DNA from: Desulfobacteraceae bacterium
GTDB taxonomy: Bacteria; Desulfobacterota; Desulfobacteria; Desulfobacterales; Desulfosalsimonadaceae
Direction of reading: 5' to 3'
DNA: 6,454 nucleotides
Assembly: GCA_007136525.1 (NCBI GenBank)
Contig: SLGU01000247.1
Span: forward strand, 1-6,454
Below are positions 4,976 through 6,454 of the stretch, piece after piece. The position numbers and the translations under genes are program-made. Positions within the stretch are counted from its first letter, which is position 1. The number at the start of each line of letters is the position of its first letter. Under the pieces are notes generated by a model. That model made no database searches, was not told where the DNA came from, and saw only the letters and a list, made by a program, of their open reading frames with translations.

Positions 4976-4995
4976 GCCCGCGCGCTGCCGCGGGC
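4976..4995. other. GC-rich hairpin between the convergent GDPD and acyltransferase genes
   Basis: GCCCGCG (4976-4982) and CGCGGGC (4989-4995) form a perfect seven-base stem around a six-base loop in the 29-bp gap between the two stop codons. No T-run follows on either strand, so on its own it is not a classical terminator. It could protect 3' ends or slow polymerase on both strands. Confidence 0.5.
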
Positions 4996-4997
4996 TG

Positions 4998-6440
4998 TCA
5001 TGTTTCGGTCAGCGTCCGGAACCGTTCGATGATTTCCCGGCGCTCGCGGCGCAGAAGTTCCACCAGTTCCTCGTTGTTCCAGAAAAACGTCCGCACGAGA
5101 ATCTTGTCCCGGTAGAGCAGAATGTTTCGCCGGTAGCGCAGGGTGGCGAACCCCGCCGGCGGCAGCAGCGCCAGGTATGCCGCCACCCATTTCAGGTCAA
5201 TGCCCGCGTCATACCAGAGCCAGAAGCCCAATCCGCCGTAAGTGAGGGTAAAGGACAGAAACCCCACGCCAAAAAGAACAAAGGCGCGCACGGCCTCGTC
5301 TTTGGCAAAACGGGCCGCAAGCCAGGTGAAAAGGTAGGGCACCGCGTTGTGCACCAGCCCGAAGAGCGCCACGGGCGCCATGATGAGCGCGTAAATGGTC
5401 ATGCGCAGGCGGATAAGCCGTTCGGTTACCGGCTCGTCCAGGGGTTTCTTGACAAACCGGCTGAGCTCGTTCTGGTGGAAATGGTCCTTGTACAGGTTCA
5501 CGCCCCTGCGCAGGGCGGCAACCGATGACGGGTCCCGAAGCGAAGCTTTAATCAGGATTTGCGCCAGGTACTCCCGGTTCTGCAGGCGGGCTTCCAGTTG
5601 CGCCGGGGCGCCTTCCGCATCCGGCCGGTACCAGTTCAGTGCTTTCCAGACCCATTGCTTCAGGCGCGATGGCGGCTTTTCAACCCGTGAACCCTTTGGC
5701 GCCCTGGTTTTTTCAGGATCGGCAGGCGGCGCGATGCGGTAGCCAAGGACGCCGGAAAGATCCTCTGCCAGTTCGCTGATCTGGGTGTCTTCGACGTGCA
5801 TGGCCTCGCGCCGCAGTGCTGCCTGGAGATCCAGGGTGAGTTGGCGCACGGCGGCTTCCGGGTCTTTGCGGTGCAGGTCAAGGTAGTCAACCACGTGAAT
5901 CGGCTGGCCGAATCGCAGCAGCACCGTTGACAGGAAAAGCTCCCGGCGCTCAAATGTCAGACCCACGGGTACAATGGTCAATCCGAGGTGAAATTGATTC
6001 CGGGCTTCCGCACCTAAAGCGATTCTCGCGGTGCCGCTGCGCAGGTTGAATACCTGGCCAAAGGGCGAGTTCCGACCCTCGGGAAACAGCCCCAGGCAGC
6101 CGTCGCGCTCAAACAACTCGTAAACCTTCTCGAAAACTTCCACGTTGCGGGTACTGCTGCCTTCCGCCTCGCCGGACCGGTAAACGGGGATGGCCCCGAC
6201 GCGTCGAAACAGCGCGCCTATGAACCGGTTGCGGAACAGGCCGCTTTTTGCCAGAAAATGAATCTGGCGCCGGGTCTGCATGGCCATGAGGATGGCATCA
6301 AGGATGGAGCCGGGATGGTTGGCCGCCAGGATCACCGGGCCGGACGGGGGAATGCGTTCCGGGTTCAGGGCGCGCACTTCGACAAAATACAGGTGGCTGA
6401 AAACGCGAAGCAGCCAGAGAATAAATCGGTAAAGACTCAT
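4998..6440 (-). CDS. PlsC-type phospholipid/glycerol acyltransferase with C-terminal membrane domain
   Basis: The 480-residue protein has an N-terminal PlsC/LPLAT domain (about 1-210). Enzymes of this fold transfer an acyl chain from acyl-CoA or acyl-ACP to glycerol 3-phosphate, lysophosphatidate or related acceptors at the inner membrane. The motifs appear in order: AANHPGSILDAIL (His42 and Asp48, HX5D spacing as in the NHPNSxLD subgroup rather than the common HX4D), GAIPVYR (82-88), LFPEGRNSPFGQVFNLRSGTARIAL (118-142) and IVPVGLTFE (156-164). Residues 210-340 look soluble and charged. About three hydrophobic segments follow (roughly 347-372, 385-410, 417-437), then a basic amphipathic tail. 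It is about twice the length of simple PlsC proteins. ATG at 6440-6438 fits the family N-terminus; the frame stays open to the window edge 14 bases upstream, where only a weak GGGCG is seen, so a slightly longer form cannot be excluded. The substrate is not defined. Confidence 0.9.
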   Translation of the reverse strand: MSLYRFILWLLRVFSHLYFVEVRALNPERIPPSGPVILAANHPGSILDAILMAMQTRRQIHFLAKSGLFRNRFIGALFRRVGAIPVYRSGEAEGSSTRNVEVFEKVYELFERDGCLGLFPEGRNSPFGQVFNLRSGTARIALGAEARNQFHLGLTIVPVGLTFERRELFLSTVLLRFGQPIHVVDYLDLHRKDPEAAVRQLTLDLQAALRREAMHVEDTQISELAEDLSGVLGYRIAPPADPEKTRAPKGSRVEKPPSRLKQWVWKALNWYRPDAEGAPAQLEARLQNREYLAQILIKASLRDPSSVAALRRGVNLYKDHFHQNELSRFVKKPLDEPVTERLIRLRMTIYALIMAPVALFGLVHNAVPYLFTWLAARFAKDEAVRAFVLFGVGFLSFTLTYGGLGFWLWYDAGIDLKWVAAYLALLPPAGFATLRYRRNILLYRDKILVRTFFWNNEELVELLRRERREIIERFRTLTET

Positions 6441-6454
6441 GGAAAATAGCGCCC

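Noticed and set aside
4372..5190. A 272-codon minus-strand frame spanning the GDPD and acyltransferase ends
   Set aside because: It overlaps two strongly supported genes in shadow frames, and its product is proline- and arginine-rich without motifs.

Overview
The window reads as a chromosomal stretch from a GC-rich, metabolically versatile Gram-negative bacterium. Stand-alone CBM48 domains, family III CoA-transferases, acetoacetate-decarboxylase-like proteins and a near-consensus sigma-54 site next to plain housekeeping genes would fit a Desulfobacterota (Desulfobacterales-like) sulfate reducer. That assignment is inference from gene style, not from a marker gene.

Layout. Bases 1-41 hold the 5' half of a tRNA-Arg(CCU) on the minus strand, cut by the window edge. 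Bases 339-581 (+) are the remnant of a minimal nucleotidyltransferase (MNT) gene that has lost its N-terminus. Its end overlaps by 14 bp the end of a convergent acetoacetate-decarboxylase-like gene (568-1413, -, TTG start). Bases 1414-2046 carry no credible gene. They hold a putative promoter for that gene and two neighbouring palindromic elements: an 86-bp imperfect hairpin (1651-1736) and a 194-bp MITE-like long inverted repeat (1798-1991) with an 8-bp direct repeat at its borders. Next on the minus strand are a solitary 88-aa CBM48/AMPK-type glycogen-binding domain protein (2047-2313) and a complete CaiB/BaiF family III CoA-transferase (2469-3659).

Bases 3660-4019 form an AT-rich divergent region. 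It has sigma-54-like and TATAAT elements facing the CoA-transferase, and a sigma-70-like promoter facing right. The rightward promoter leads into a J-domain fragment (4020-4121) that breaks off before the HPD motif, directly ahead of a glycerophosphodiester phosphodiesterase (GDPD) family gene (4153-4968, +, TTG start). That gene converges on a two-part acyltransferase (4998-6440, -): an N-terminal PlsC-type domain and a C-terminal part with about three membrane segments. The intrinsic terminator I propose for the acyltransferase lies inside the last codons of the GDPD gene.

Functionally the intact genes touch CoA-thioester and keto-acid chemistry (CoA-transferase, decarboxylase-like protein), glycerophosphodiester breakdown and phospholipid acylation (GDPD, PlsC-like), and glycogen binding. 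They do not form one obvious pathway. Two truncated genes and two palindromic elements suggest a region that has been rearranged repeatedly. I do not see a clear new multi-gene system. The palindromic elements, the J-domain/GDPD junction and the altered decarboxylase active site are the points most worth following.
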